Origin: UBA8346 sp050260935
GTDB taxonomy: Bacteria > Bacillota > UBA4882 > UBA8346
Reading direction: 5' to 3'
NCBI GenBank assembly: GCA_050260935.1
Contig: JBLNCU010000083.1
Location: forward strand, 1-19,484
DNA length: 19,484 nucleotides
Positions 1 through 7,625 of the stretch are shown here, piece by piece. A program made the translations under genes and the position numbers. The notes under the pieces were generated by a model that searched no databases, had not been told where the DNA came from, and saw nothing but the letters and a program-made list of their open reading frames with translations. How positions within the stretch are numbered: the stretch's first letter is position 1; each line of letters opens with the position of its first letter.

Positions 1-118
1 TCCGGCTTCCTTCAGATTTAACCTCACGGTTAACACCCTTGCCTTCTGCTAACGGTAGGCGCTCGCCAGCCCCCGTTCGGGACTTCCACCCTATAGACAA
101 CGCCCATGCCGGGCGTAC
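1..118 (-). mobile_element. Group II intron (class IIC-like), 5' end only
   Basis: Read on the minus strand, the sequence starts at 118 with GTACGCCCGGCATGGGCG and continues through GTCTATAGGGTGGAAGTCCC, GGCAAGGGTGT and AATCTGAAGGAAGC. From memory this order of blocks is that of domain I of bacterial class IIC introns such as the one from Oceanobacillus iheyensis, whose 5' end starts GTGTGCCCGGCATGGG. The element runs off the left edge, so the rest of domain I, the reverse transcriptase/maturase gene (if present) and domains V and VI are not visible. The inferred 5' splice site lies between 119 and 118, seven bases after a perfect terminator stem. That is the known target of IIC introns. The class is inferred from 118 bases and the site. 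Confidence 0.82.
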
Positions 119-125
119 AAATTTA

Positions 126-151
126 AGGCCGGAATGTTTCCTTTCCGGCCT
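126..151 (-). terminator. Rho-independent terminator hairpin, intron target
   Basis: A perfect 9-bp inverted repeat (AGGCCGGAA / TTCCGGCCT) with an 8-base loop lies 16 bp after the stop codon of the coiled-coil gene at 168. On the minus strand it is followed by TAAATTT and then the group II intron. The normal U-tract is short, probably because the intron interrupts it. It serves as terminator of the upstream gene and as the stem-loop recognised by the intron. Confidence 0.75.
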
Positions 152-167
152 GGATTAGATAAAATAC

Positions 168-1181
168 TCAATTCTTTTGATTACTATTGATTTTAATACT
201 CATTTGGGTTTGGGAATCGTTTTCATTGATAAGCTCCACTTCACTGATGGCTGCCTCAATTAGTCTCTGCAATTTCTCCGAATTATAACTGATGGAACCG
301 GCATTGGAATCGAGATAACCCAGGTTATCCTCGAACTTTTTATTTATCCGCTTAAATTCCGCTTCCGCCTTATCAATGGCATCCTTTAATTTCACGGCTA
401 TCTCGGCGGTGGCTTGCTGGTTGCCCCTGTTCTCATAATATTGCTGCAACAACTGATTGTATTCTTTCTGTTTGATCGGGAAGAACAAAAACTTTTGTTG
501 CTTAGGCATAACGGGTTCCGGGCCGTTATTCGAAGTTATACTGTCATACAACTCTCTAAATGAACTTAATACCTTCTCGTACTCCTTCCCGACAAAGCGG
601 ATGGCATTGATATTCTCGCTCAACATCCGGATATCGGAATTCAACAGGGTGTGGCCGGATTTTACCTCGCTCAGACTCTTTTTCAACCTGGTTTGGTATT
701 CCTTTAAAACCTCCTTGGAATCCCTTTTAGGAACCAATTTATCCAAGGTGTTGTTTTCGGCCACCCCTTTCCAAGTTCGTACCTCCGTGTCGCTTAATTG
801 ATAGTTGCTCTTGGCTTGTTCCAGCTCTTTGTTCATTTGGCTACTGGAGGTAAAGACTCTGTTTTTCCATTCGGAAAAGGCCAGCTCTTTAGTATAAAAA
901 GCCTTCATCTTTTCCAGTTCCGCTTTTTGCTCTTCCCTCATCCTTTGTTGTTCCGCCCGCAGCCTGGCGGCCTTCAAATTGAAAGTCTCCTCGGCTTTGT
1001 GGTAATTATAAAAGATTAAACAAAAAAGACCGGTATAAATCAGCAATAACACCGCCAGGGAAATCAAATAACGTTTGGCGATGGTCTCCCCGTTTTTTCG
1101 GGCCAGCCAGTAATTGACGCCGAATAAAACGCCTCCAGTAACAATAGCGGTTGCCAAGACGATTATAAAAATAGTTGCCAT
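168..1181 (-). CDS. Two-helix membrane protein with long coiled coil, unknown function
   Basis: I do not recognise this 337-residue protein. It opens with two hydrophobic stretches (about residues 3-26 and 39-59) joined by a short basic linker, so the N-terminus is a membrane hairpin. The rest is hydrophilic and strongly helical. Residues 62-120 are rich in Glu, Lys, Gln and Arg (AEQQRMREEQKAELEKMK) as in a coiled coil, and further heptad-like helices run to about residue 315. There is no catalytic motif and only scattered polar residues at the C-terminus. ATG at 1181 is preceded by a strong AGGAGGTC ribosome-binding site. The gene appears to be a single unit with its own promoter (1232-1259) and terminator (126-151). 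A role in envelope organisation or scaffolding is possible, but that is a guess from architecture alone. Confidence 0.8.
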   Translation of the reverse strand: MATIFIIVLATAIVTGGVLFGVNYWLARKNGETIAKRYLISLAVLLLIYTGLFCLIFYNYHKAEETFNLKAARLRAEQQRMREEQKAELEKMKAFYTKELAFSEWKNRVFTSSSQMNKELEQAKSNYQLSDTEVRTWKGVAENNTLDKLVPKRDSKEVLKEYQTRLKKSLSEVKSGHTLLNSDIRMLSENINAIRFVGKEYEKVLSSFRELYDSITSNNGPEPVMPKQQKFLFFPIKQKEYNQLLQQYYENRGNQQATAEIAVKLKDAIDKAEAEFKRINKKFEDNLGYLDSNAGSISYNSEKLQRLIEAAISEVELINENDSQTQMSIKINSNQKN

Positions 1182-1231
1182 GTTTGACCTCCTAACCGGG
1201 AGCGAAGTATCTATCTATAAAAATACGGCAT

Positions 1232-1259
1232 ATTATGGCAAAATCCTGCAATAATTCAA
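1232..1259 (-). promoter_or_regulatory. Candidate sigma-A promoter of the coiled-coil gene
   Basis: On the minus strand TTGAAT (1259-1254) and CATAAT (1237-1232) are separated by 16 bp, matching four and five of six consensus positions. Transcription would start about 45 bp before the ATG at 1181, which fits a short leader ending in the AGGAGGTC site. Confidence 0.5.
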
Positions 1260-1345
1260 GTCTTGAAATAGGCTAAAATTGATACGTCCAAGTCTTATTT
1301 TAAGGCAATTGAAATACCAAATAGACGGCCCATCTCCTCCGGTAT

Positions 1346-1382
1346 CAAAAAAAATAAAGCCGTTATAACTGCGCACGGCTTT
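1346..1382 (-). terminator. Rho-independent terminator after ylbJ
   Basis: AAAGCCGT (1356-1363) pairs with ACGGCTTT (1375-1382) in an 8-bp stem with an 11-base loop. On the minus strand the stem is followed by ATTTTTTTT. It lies 37 bp beyond the ylbJ stop and separates that gene from the coiled-coil gene downstream. Confidence 0.8.
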
Positions 1383-1419
1383 AAAAGATATCCAAATAAT
1401 TCCGAAGGCAACCTTTTAT

Positions 1420-2649
1420 TTATTCTTTTTTAAGATAAATCAACCGGTAACGCTTAGAGTAATAAATAAGCCCCGAACAAACGATCAATACCCCGAAAAT
1501 GATTACCAGCTGCCTGCCGGAAAAAACTATCCGGTCTACCGGGTTAAAACTGTTGACAGCAGTTAAATGCCTGTTAACCGGGAGAAAAACGGGGGCCAGT
1601 GGACCCATTAAAAACCAGGTATACCAGGCGGCAAAAAAACCGTGTAAAAGGCGGGCGCCGATGTATGGACCCATTCGAATATCAGTATCATGAATGACGC
1701 TGGCCACCTGCCCGTGAACTGACAACCCGCTCCAGGCAATAATCCAACTGGCGATAATCACTTTATCCAACAAGGGCGCCATTGCTTTACTGGCCGCCAT
1801 CGTTCCCAAGTCAATCTCGAGCAACCCGTAAAAAACCGCATGAACCAGATGGGAATCCAGCCCGAAGATCCTTAATACCCCCGTCACTATCGGGGTAATA
1901 ACAGCTAGAAACCCAAATACTGTCAACATCTTCACAATTACCGAAAAAAGCATAATAAAACCGCCGATCATCAAAAGAGTCGCCATTGACTCTTTAACGG
2001 CGTCGCCCATTAACCTGCCTATCGGCCGCCCGTCTTCCCGGCGGGCCTTAAACAGAGCCTGGATCGCGCGGCGAATCAATCCCGGCCCGGTCTTTTCAAT
2101 GATCTCTCTATTTTTAACAACCGGTTCCTTTTTATAATATTTGAAAATGACGCCTACCGTAAAACTGGCCGTATAATGAGCCAGCGCCAAGACCGCTCCC
2201 AGGTCCGGACGACCGAACATGCCTACGGCTACCGCCCCGAAAATAAAGAGCGGGTCTGCGGTATTGGTAAATGAAAGCAACCGTTCGCCTTCCACCCGGC
2301 TACACAAACCGCTGCGCCGGAACTTCCCGGTGATAACGGCGTCCATCGGGTAGCCGGCAGCCAAACCCATTGACAGGGCAAAAGCGCCAACCCCGGGAAC
2401 GTTGAACAAAGGTCTCATTAATGGTTCGAGTAGCACTCCGATAAAATGGACCACTCCCATCCCCAACATAACCTCTGATAATACAAAAAACGGCAGCAAT
2501 GACGGGAGAACAATCTCCCAAAAAACCTTTAACCCGGTAATTGCCGCCTCAACTCCCTGCTTTGGATAGATAACCAGGGAAAGAGTTAATAAAGATACAA
2601 ACGCCGCTCCAGCCAGTATTTTTAATTTACGGAAGAATACAATGCGCAT
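1420..2649 (-). CDS. ylbJ: Sporulation integral membrane protein YlbJ
   Basis: A 409-residue polytopic membrane protein with about eight to ten hydrophobic segments. It carries the signature region GLAAGYPMDAVITGKF near residue 100, followed by ERLLSFTNTADPLFIFGAV, which I recognise from the YlbJ family (nucleoside-recognition/Gate-like fold). In Bacillus subtilis ylbJ belongs to the sigma-E regulon and mutants fail late in spore formation. The transported substrate is not settled. Full length agrees with the family. ATG at 2649 follows GGAGGGGAA at good spacing. The gene stands alone, 128 bp after the reductase gene and with its own terminator at 1346-1382. I could not pick out a convincing sigma-E promoter upstream. 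Its presence is the main sign that the host makes endospores, although YlbJ-like proteins also occur in some non-sporulating Firmicutes. Confidence 0.88.
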   Translation of the reverse strand: MRIVFFRKLKILAGAAFVSLLTLSLVIYPKQGVEAAITGLKVFWEIVLPSLLPFFVLSEVMLGMGVVHFIGVLLEPLMRPLFNVPGVGAFALSMGLAAGYPMDAVITGKFRRSGLCSRVEGERLLSFTNTADPLFIFGAVAVGMFGRPDLGAVLALAHYTASFTVGVIFKYYKKEPVVKNREIIEKTGPGLIRRAIQALFKARREDGRPIGRLMGDAVKESMATLLMIGGFIMLFSVIVKMLTVFGFLAVITPIVTGVLRIFGLDSHLVHAVFYGLLEIDLGTMAASKAMAPLLDKVIIASWIIAWSGLSVHGQVASVIHDTDIRMGPYIGARLLHGFFAAWYTWFLMGPLAPVFLPVNRHLTAVNSFNPVDRIVFSGRQLVIIFGVLIVCSGLIYYSKRYRLIYLKKE

Positions 2650-2777
2650 AGTTTTCCCCTCCGCTTAATCCGCAGCGGGCGTCAGGTTTCATCCGATCAA
2701 ACAGATTTACGTCGGATATCCTTTAAAATATATGGCTGATCAAGAAGGGATATACCAATGCGTATCAATGAAGTAAC

Positions 2778-3707
2778 TTAATGAACATAATTGGAATCCG
2801 GGGTTTTTATCAAGTATTCCCAGGCTTTCAAGGCCGCTTTGGCGCCTTCGCCGGCGGCGACAATAATCTGTTTTTCCGGAACCGAAGTCACGTCGCCTGC
2901 AGCATAAAGTCCCGGGACGTTGGTGCGGCAAAAACAGTCTATACTTATCTCCTTAGCCTCATTTTTCCTTACCAAATCCCCTAAAAAATCATTGTTGGGA
3001 TCGAGTCCAATCTCAATGAAGACCCCCTGAACCGGGAGTTCAAACCGTTGTTTGGTCTTCACCTCCTCCACCAGAATTTTTTCCACCGATTTGGCGCCTT
3101 TAATCTCCACTATAGTATGTTGAAGATATTTCCGAAGTTTAGTGAGGCCATCCAGCCGCTTGGCCAGAAGAAGATCAGCAGTCAAGCCGCCCATGGTTAT
3201 TAAATGGATCTCCGAAGCGTAATTGGCTAAATCCAATACCGATTTAACGGCTGAATTACCGCCGCCGGCCACAGCGACGGGTAGATTGCGAAAAAGCGGT
3301 CCATCACAGGTTGAACAATAGCTGACGCCTTTATTGCGGAACTCTGTTTCTCCCGGAACGTTGAGGGTTTTTGGTTTTTTCCCTGAAGAGATGATGACGG
3401 CCTTGGCGGTGAACTCTTCCTGATTGGTAGTCTTAATTTTAAAGAAGTCTCCTTCTTTATTGAGCGAAGTCACCTCCGTCAGCTTCTCCTCCAATTGCAA
3501 TTCCTTAACCTGTTCCTCAAATCTTGCCATTAAAGCCTGACCGTCGATTTCCTGAAAACCCATATAGTTTTCAATATCGGTAGTCCAGTTTACTTGGCCG
3601 CCGATATCTTTGCTGATAATTAAAGTCTTCAAACCTTTTCTAGCCGCAAAGACTCCGGCTGTCATTCCCGATGGTCCGGCCCCGACAATGATCAAATCGT
3701 AAGTCAT
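2778..3707 (-). CDS. AhpF/thioredoxin reductase-like flavoprotein disulfide reductase
   Basis: A 309-residue low-molecular-weight FAD disulfide reductase. The FAD-binding GAGPSGMTAG lies at residues 9-18, the redox pair CSTC at 131-134, the second dinucleotide-binding GGGNSAV at 148-154, and the C-terminal FAD motif AAGDVTSVPEKQI near 270. The reductase would pass electrons from a pyridine nucleotide through FAD and CSTC to a partner thiol protein. The nucleotide site lacks the HRRxxxR motif that gives NADPH preference in TrxB. It instead reads ITMGGLTADLLL. Together with GGGNS and GLxPNNDFL this looks most like the C-terminal half of AhpF, which uses NADH. The AhpF N-terminal thioredoxin-fold domain is missing, but a separate glutaredoxin-like gene lies 18 bp upstream and may take that role (inference). 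Start ATG at 3707 follows GGGAGATG. Confidence 0.9.
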   Translation of the reverse strand: MTYDLIIVGAGPSGMTAGVFAARKGLKTLIISKDIGGQVNWTTDIENYMGFQEIDGQALMARFEEQVKELQLEEKLTEVTSLNKEGDFFKIKTTNQEEFTAKAVIISSGKKPKTLNVPGETEFRNKGVSYCSTCDGPLFRNLPVAVAGGGNSAVKSVLDLANYASEIHLITMGGLTADLLLAKRLDGLTKLRKYLQHTIVEIKGAKSVEKILVEEVKTKQRFELPVQGVFIEIGLDPNNDFLGDLVRKNEAKEISIDCFCRTNVPGLYAAGDVTSVPEKQIIVAAGEGAKAALKAWEYLIKTPDSNYVH

Positions 3708-3725
3708 GCTTTCATCTCCCGTAAA

Positions 3726-3956
3726 TCAATGCAGCATACTTTCCAAACGCTCCGGGTCGAAACCGACTACATATTGACCGCCTTTTCTGATCACCGGCAC
3801 ACTCCGCTGCCCGGTAAGGTCAATCATTTCCCGGGCTGCCCGGTAATCATCGGAAACATCTTTCTCAGTGAAAGACAGGCCCTTATCTTTAAGATAGGTT
3901 TTTGCTTTGGAGCACCAGGGACAGGTGGGAGTGGTGTAAACAGTAATATCTTCCAT
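3726..3956 (-). CDS. Glutaredoxin-like redox protein
   Basis: A 76-residue single-domain thioredoxin-fold protein. It shows the active site CPWC at residues 12-15, the cis-proline motif SVPVI at 52-56, and the end helix starting FDPERLESML. This size and layout fit NrdH/Grx-like proteins of anaerobes that are reduced by a thioredoxin reductase rather than by glutathione. The gene lies 18 bp before the AhpF-like reductase and shares its direction, so the two very likely form a two-gene redox operon with this protein as the direct electron acceptor. ATG at 3956 follows GGAGG at good spacing. Targets such as a peroxiredoxin or ribonucleotide reductase are not in the window. Confidence 0.9.
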   Translation of the reverse strand: MEDITVYTTPTCPWCSKAKTYLKDKGLSFTEKDVSDDYRAAREMIDLTGQRSVPVIRKGGQYVVGFDPERLESMLH

Positions 3957-4089
3957 TTTTTATTCCTCCGGTATTTATTTGTCCTTATTTTTTCCGCCAT
4001 ACCGGGAACTATCCAAAAGGCTGCTGGAAGATTTTTGATGAGCCAAACGGCCAGGGGGAATAAAGGAGGGGCTTTGTAATCTGCGTTGA

Positions 4090-5166
4090 TTACTCCGGGT
4101 TGTACCAAACGGCCCATTCGCTATAGCCATCGGAAGGCGAAAGCCGCCAAACCTTTTCGCCATTGCCGGAGATTACATAAAGCTGATCTTTGTTTGTCTC
4201 CTGGTTGGCTAAAAATAAAATGTTCCTTCCTGAAGGGGACCATGAAGGATAAAGCATATGCCCGCGGTTGTTGTATAAGACTACTTTCTTTTCCGCCTCG
4301 ATCTCGTATTTGATGATCGAACTTTCTGTCGGTAGGCCATAGGGTTGGTATTGGAAAATAATATTCCGGCTGTCCTTCGACCAATTGGGGATAAACGGGC
4401 CTACCCGGAAATCGCCGAAGGCGAACTTGGAAAAGACCTGTTCCTGAATGAGACGGAGCTCTCTAGTGTCCAAGTTGAAAATATAAAGGGAATAAAAGCC
4501 CTCCGGGCTGTTAAATTCTTTGGCGTAAAAGGCGATCATCCGGGAGTTGGGAGACCAGACCGGCCCTTCGGGGATTACCGTCATATGATTAGGTAGAGTC
4601 CAAGTGGTTTTGAACTTTTCTTTCATCTTTTCCTGGAGTATCAGTTCAAAACGGAAGTTTACCGAGGCCTGCCTGACAATAGTCAGGCTTTTTTCATCCG
4701 GGCTGTAGCCCTTTAAGGCCGTAGAGCCGGTTCCGGTAAAATAATTGTTCTGGGCTGGTCTGATACTGCCGTCGGAAAACTCTAAAATGTAATAATTCCT
4801 TCCATAATCACCTAGCGCCAAAACCAGAGCCTGATCCGGACCCCCGGACCCGCCGGCCAATTGTTGAATTGCTATTTCATTTTCGGAGAATCTGGTTAAT
4901 AGCTTTGTCTGGCGGGAAAGCACATTATACTCAAAAAGCTGGTGATCGCTGAAGAAAAGGAAGTGTTTACCGACTAAAAAAGGGCGGATACTCTTACCGC
5001 TGACAATGGAACGGAGGTCTGTCCCGTCGTAACGGCAACTGTAAATAGTTTTCCGGCCGGAGGTCACCTGAGAAAAGAAAACCAGATCATCCGGGGGTTC
5101 GGCTTTAACCAGGGATGCCGTTACCAAGGTAAAAGCTATGAGTAAAACTGGTATTAATCTCCGCAT
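4090..5166 (-). CDS. Exported TolB-like beta-propeller protein
   Basis: A 358-residue protein with an N-terminal signal peptide (MRR, then a hydrophobic run to about residue 20, likely cut after VKA at 22). The mature part contains repeated PD40/WD40-like blades: WSPNSRMIAFYAKEF, WSKDSRNIIFQYQPYG and WSPSGRNILFLANQET, each followed by a strand naming a value or property. This is the TolB C-terminal-type propeller, used for protein-protein or polysaccharide binding outside the membrane. It has no TolB N-terminal domain and there are no tol or pal genes nearby, so it is not TolB itself. ATG at 5166 follows AGGTGA. It is 133 bp from the glutaredoxin gene and 149 bp from hypE, so it may be its own unit. 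Partner and ligand are unknown. Confidence 0.8.
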   Translation of the reverse strand: MRRLIPVLLIAFTLVTASLVKAEPPDDLVFFSQVTSGRKTIYSCRYDGTDLRSIVSGKSIRPFLVGKHFLFFSDHQLFEYNVLSRQTKLLTRFSENEIAIQQLAGGSGGPDQALVLALGDYGRNYYILEFSDGSIRPAQNNYFTGTGSTALKGYSPDEKSLTIVRQASVNFRFELILQEKMKEKFKTTWTLPNHMTVIPEGPVWSPNSRMIAFYAKEFNSPEGFYSLYIFNLDTRELRLIQEQVFSKFAFGDFRVGPFIPNWSKDSRNIIFQYQPYGLPTESSIIKYEIEAEKKVVLYNNRGHMLYPSWSPSGRNILFLANQETNKDQLYVISGNGEKVWRLSPSDGYSEWAVWYNPE

Positions 5167-5315
5167 AATTTCACCTAATTTATCTTAGCTATTCGTCCTT
5201 AGAAAGCCCGGAAAAGAACGGGGGTTAAAAGCTGCTTAAAAACAGGAACGAACAAATCAATCGTAAAATATTTCCCTAAATTTAAACATTTTCCTTCCGC
5301 TGGCGGAATTTTCCC

Positions 5316-6326
5316 TCAACAAATTCTTGGTAATTGTTCGCCGCTACCCATTGGTAATATCCGTTCGCCGCCGATTTCATTCCGGATGCTTACCAAACCG
5401 GGGTTTCTCGCGTTTACGGCGCCGACTGCGGCGGCGTCTTTGCCCAAGGGATTATTGCGTAACAACCGGATAACAGCCTCGGTGATTTGAGGATCGCAGA
5501 TCAAGATGGCCTTGCCTTCGTTGGCAAAATATAAATGGTCCAAGCCTAACAACCCGCAAACTCCTTTTACTTCCGGCTTTACCGGAATTTTGTCCTCGGA
5601 GAGACAGATTGAAACCCTTGATTGACGGGCTATTTCATTTAAGGTTGCCGCCAGACCACCCCGGGTCGGGTCTCTAAGCACTCTTATTCCGGTTGGATAT
5701 TTCTTAATAATCGGGAATAACAACTTATTTAAAGGAGCGACATCGCTTACTAACGAACTGGAAATGCCCAATTCTCCCCGGGCCATTAAAACTGCGGCGC
5801 CATGGTCTCCGATGGTTCCCGTGATTAACACTTGATCGCCGTCACGGGCCATTTCTCCACCCAATTCAACCCCTGGTTCCACCGTTCCAACACCTGTGGT
5901 ATTGATAAAAATTCCATCCGCCGCTCCCTTGTTTACCACCTTGGTATCGCCCGTAATAACCGGGACTTCCGCTTCCTGTGCTGCATCAGCCATCGATTGC
6001 GCTATCGTTTCCAACGACTCCAGGTCGAATCCTTCCTCAATGATAAAAGAGGCCGTCAATCCCAAGGGGGCTGCTCCCATCATCGTTAAATCGTTGATTG
6101 TGCCACAAACAGCCAGCTTGCCTATATCCCCGCCCGGAAACCGCCAGGGAGTCACTACAAATGAATCGGTGGATACCGCTAAACGCCGGCCCGGGCAATT
6201 GATTACCGCCGCATCGTTCCCTTTCAGCAGCTCCGGATGTTGAAAACGGGACCAGAATACCTTTTGAATCAAATTGGAAGTGGCCTCCCCACCGCCGCCT
6301 TCCGCCAGTCTGATTTTGGCCGTCAT
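5316..6326 (-). CDS. hypE: Hydrogenase maturation protein HypE (carbamoyl dehydratase)
   Basis: HypE takes the carbamoyl group made by HypF on its C-terminal cysteine, dehydrates it with ATP to a thiocyanate, and gives the cyanide to the HypC-HypD iron site. The protein of about 336 residues belongs to the PurM/AIR-synthase ATP family. It shows the N-terminal GGGGE, the block GDIGKLAVCGTINDLTMMGA, the loop TGTIGDHGAAVL, and RDPTRGGLAATLNEIA. It ends exactly in PRIC, which carries the essential acceptor Cys. A TTG codon at 6329 overlaps the hypD stop and is followed directly by ATG at 6326. I chose the ATG because it shares one base with the hypD stop (TGATG) and sits well behind GGGGTGG. Translational coupling to hypD is likely. 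It is the last gene of the operon. Only a weak hairpin (5295-5308) follows. Confidence 0.96.
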   Translation of the reverse strand: MTAKIRLAEGGGGEATSNLIQKVFWSRFQHPELLKGNDAAVINCPGRRLAVSTDSFVVTPWRFPGGDIGKLAVCGTINDLTMMGAAPLGLTASFIIEEGFDLESLETIAQSMADAAQEAEVPVITGDTKVVNKGAADGIFINTTGVGTVEPGVELGGEMARDGDQVLITGTIGDHGAAVLMARGELGISSSLVSDVAPLNKLLFPIIKKYPTGIRVLRDPTRGGLAATLNEIARQSRVSICLSEDKIPVKPEVKGVCGLLGLDHLYFANEGKAILICDPQITEAVIRLLRNNPLGKDAAAVGAVNARNPGLVSIRNEIGGERILPMGSGEQLPRIC

Positions 6327-7402
6327 CAAATTCCACCCCGATCGCGGTAATAAAAATGAGCGGCGCAGGCGCCTTCAGAAGACACCATGCAGGGCCCCAC
6401 CGGATGGTCCGGCCGGCATTGGGTATCAAAAAGAGGGCAAGCCTCCGGCGCCTTTTTACCTAATAAAACCATGCCGCACAGACACCCGGGAGGCTCTTTG
6501 GAGGGTACCGCCGGCAAGTGAAAACGAACCCGGGCGTCATATTCCTGATACTCCCCGGCCGGACCGAAGCCAGATTTTTTAACCAAACCCAAACCCCGCC
6601 ACTCGGCATCTTCGACTTGGAATACCTCACCAATCAATTTGCGGGCGGCCGTATTTCCCCCGGCGGCTACCGCCCGCGGATACATATTCTCCAACTTGGC
6701 CTCGGCCCGCTGGATTTGTTTCAATAGAGCCGCCAAACCCAGCCAGATTTCGCCAATTCCGAAACCAGTAATCACCGTGGGTAAATGGTATTTTTCCGGT
6801 AAAAATTTAAAAGCCGCGGCGCCGATCACCACGCTTAAATGGCCGGGAGCTACTAACCCGTCTAACGAAAGCCCGGGATCTTGCAATAAAGCCTCCAGCG
6901 CCGGCCGGAGAATCTTTAATGCCGGCAATACCGAGAAATTCCTTACTTTTTCCTGTTTCGCCGTTTGAATAGCCAGGGCGATTACCGGAGCCGTGGTTTC
7001 AAAGCCTACCCCCAAGAAGACCACCCGGTCCCGGGGGTTATTCTTTGCCAATTCCACTGCATCCAGCGGACTATAGACAATCCTGACCCGCCCGCCGCCG
7101 GCGCGGGACTCGGCCAAAGTCTCGCTGTTGCCGGGAACCTTCAGCAAATCCCCAAAAGTGGCTACAATGGTACCGGGTTCCTTGCTTAAATTTACGGCCT
7201 GCTCAATATAGTTGCTCCCGGTAACGCAAACGGGACACCCCGGTCCAGAGAGCAACCGGACGCCGGGCGGCAGCAGGCGATGGATTCCGGCTTTCCGGAT
7301 GGCGTTGGTATGAGTGCCGCAAACCTCCATTAAGGTACAGTTCATTCCGGAAAATTCTGTTTGCAACTGTTTTATCAGCTCGAGCAAACTTTGCTCACTC
7401 AT
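6326..7402 (-). CDS. hypD: Hydrogenase maturation protein HypD
   Basis: HypD is the iron-sulfur protein that, with HypC, holds the Fe(CN)2CO unit of [NiFe]-hydrogenase during assembly. This 358-residue copy has all family motifs: CGTHT at 28-32, GPGCPVC at 53-59, GVGFETTAP near 132-140, and the C-terminal cysteine set beginning CLCGMVL that binds a [4Fe-4S] cluster, with further Cys in EACPLF, TQCRP, GPCMV and GACAA. Length is normal. ATG at 7402 overlaps the 3' end of hypC by 8 bp, so the two are probably translated together, which suits proteins that form one complex. The gene then runs into hypE through a TGATG overlap. Confidence 0.97.
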   Translation of the reverse strand: MSEQSLLELIKQLQTEFSGMNCTLMEVCGTHTNAIRKAGIHRLLPPGVRLLSGPGCPVCVTGSNYIEQAVNLSKEPGTIVATFGDLLKVPGNSETLAESRAGGGRVRIVYSPLDAVELAKNNPRDRVVFLGVGFETTAPVIALAIQTAKQEKVRNFSVLPALKILRPALEALLQDPGLSLDGLVAPGHLSVVIGAAAFKFLPEKYHLPTVITGFGIGEIWLGLAALLKQIQRAEAKLENMYPRAVAAGGNTAARKLIGEVFQVEDAEWRGLGLVKKSGFGPAGEYQEYDARVRFHLPAVPSKEPPGCLCGMVLLGKKAPEACPLFDTQCRPDHPVGPCMVSSEGACAAHFYYRDRGGI

Positions 7403-7625
7403 GGCCTGCCTCGGAACCCATAACCTCGGCGAATAATTTGATAGTCTCTATGGCTTCATCCGCCGGAACGATTTGAATGGCGCAACCGGCATGAACCAAC
7501 ACGTAATCCCCTACTTTAACCTCCGGGACCAACCGCAAATCCACCAACCGGCTGGCGCCGGAGAAATCCACCGCGCCTTTGGCGCCGTCAATCCTAGTTA
7601 CTGCTCCGGGAACCGCTAAACACAT
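7395..7625 (-). CDS. hypC: Hydrogenase maturation chaperone HypC
   Basis: HypC is a small chaperone that binds iron with HypD and then escorts the Fe(CN)2CO unit to the hydrogenase large subunit. The true start is the ATG at 7625, giving 76 residues that begin MCLAVPG. Cys2 must be near-terminal because it binds iron after Met removal. A TTG at 7643 would add six residues in front of Cys2, and that stretch contains the GGGGAG ribosome-binding site, so I reject it. The OB-fold core and the conserved GDYVLVHAG are present with its His. The residue after HAG is Cys rather than the usual Phe. The start lies inside hypF (32-bp overlap), and the end overlaps hypD by 8 bp. Confidence 0.95.
   Translation of the reverse strand: MCLAVPGAVTRIDGAKGAVDFSGASRLVDLRLVPEVKVGDYVLVHAGCAIQIVPADEAIETIKLFAEVMGSEAGHE

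Noticed and set aside
1321..1345. Tiny ORF MGRLFGISIALK on the minus strand with a GGAGGAG in front
   Set aside because: Only 12 codons, the spacing to the start is too short, and the region is the tail of the ylbJ terminator. No support for expression.
4090..5166. True TolB of a Tol-Pal system
   Set aside because: The propeller repeats fit, but the TolB N-terminal domain is absent and no tolA, tolQ, tolR or pal gene is adjacent.
5295..5308. Hairpin TTCCGC-TG-GCGGAA after hypE
   Set aside because: The stem is only 5-6 bp, and on the minus strand no U-run follows (GGAAAATG). Too weak to call a terminator, although it lies where one is expected.
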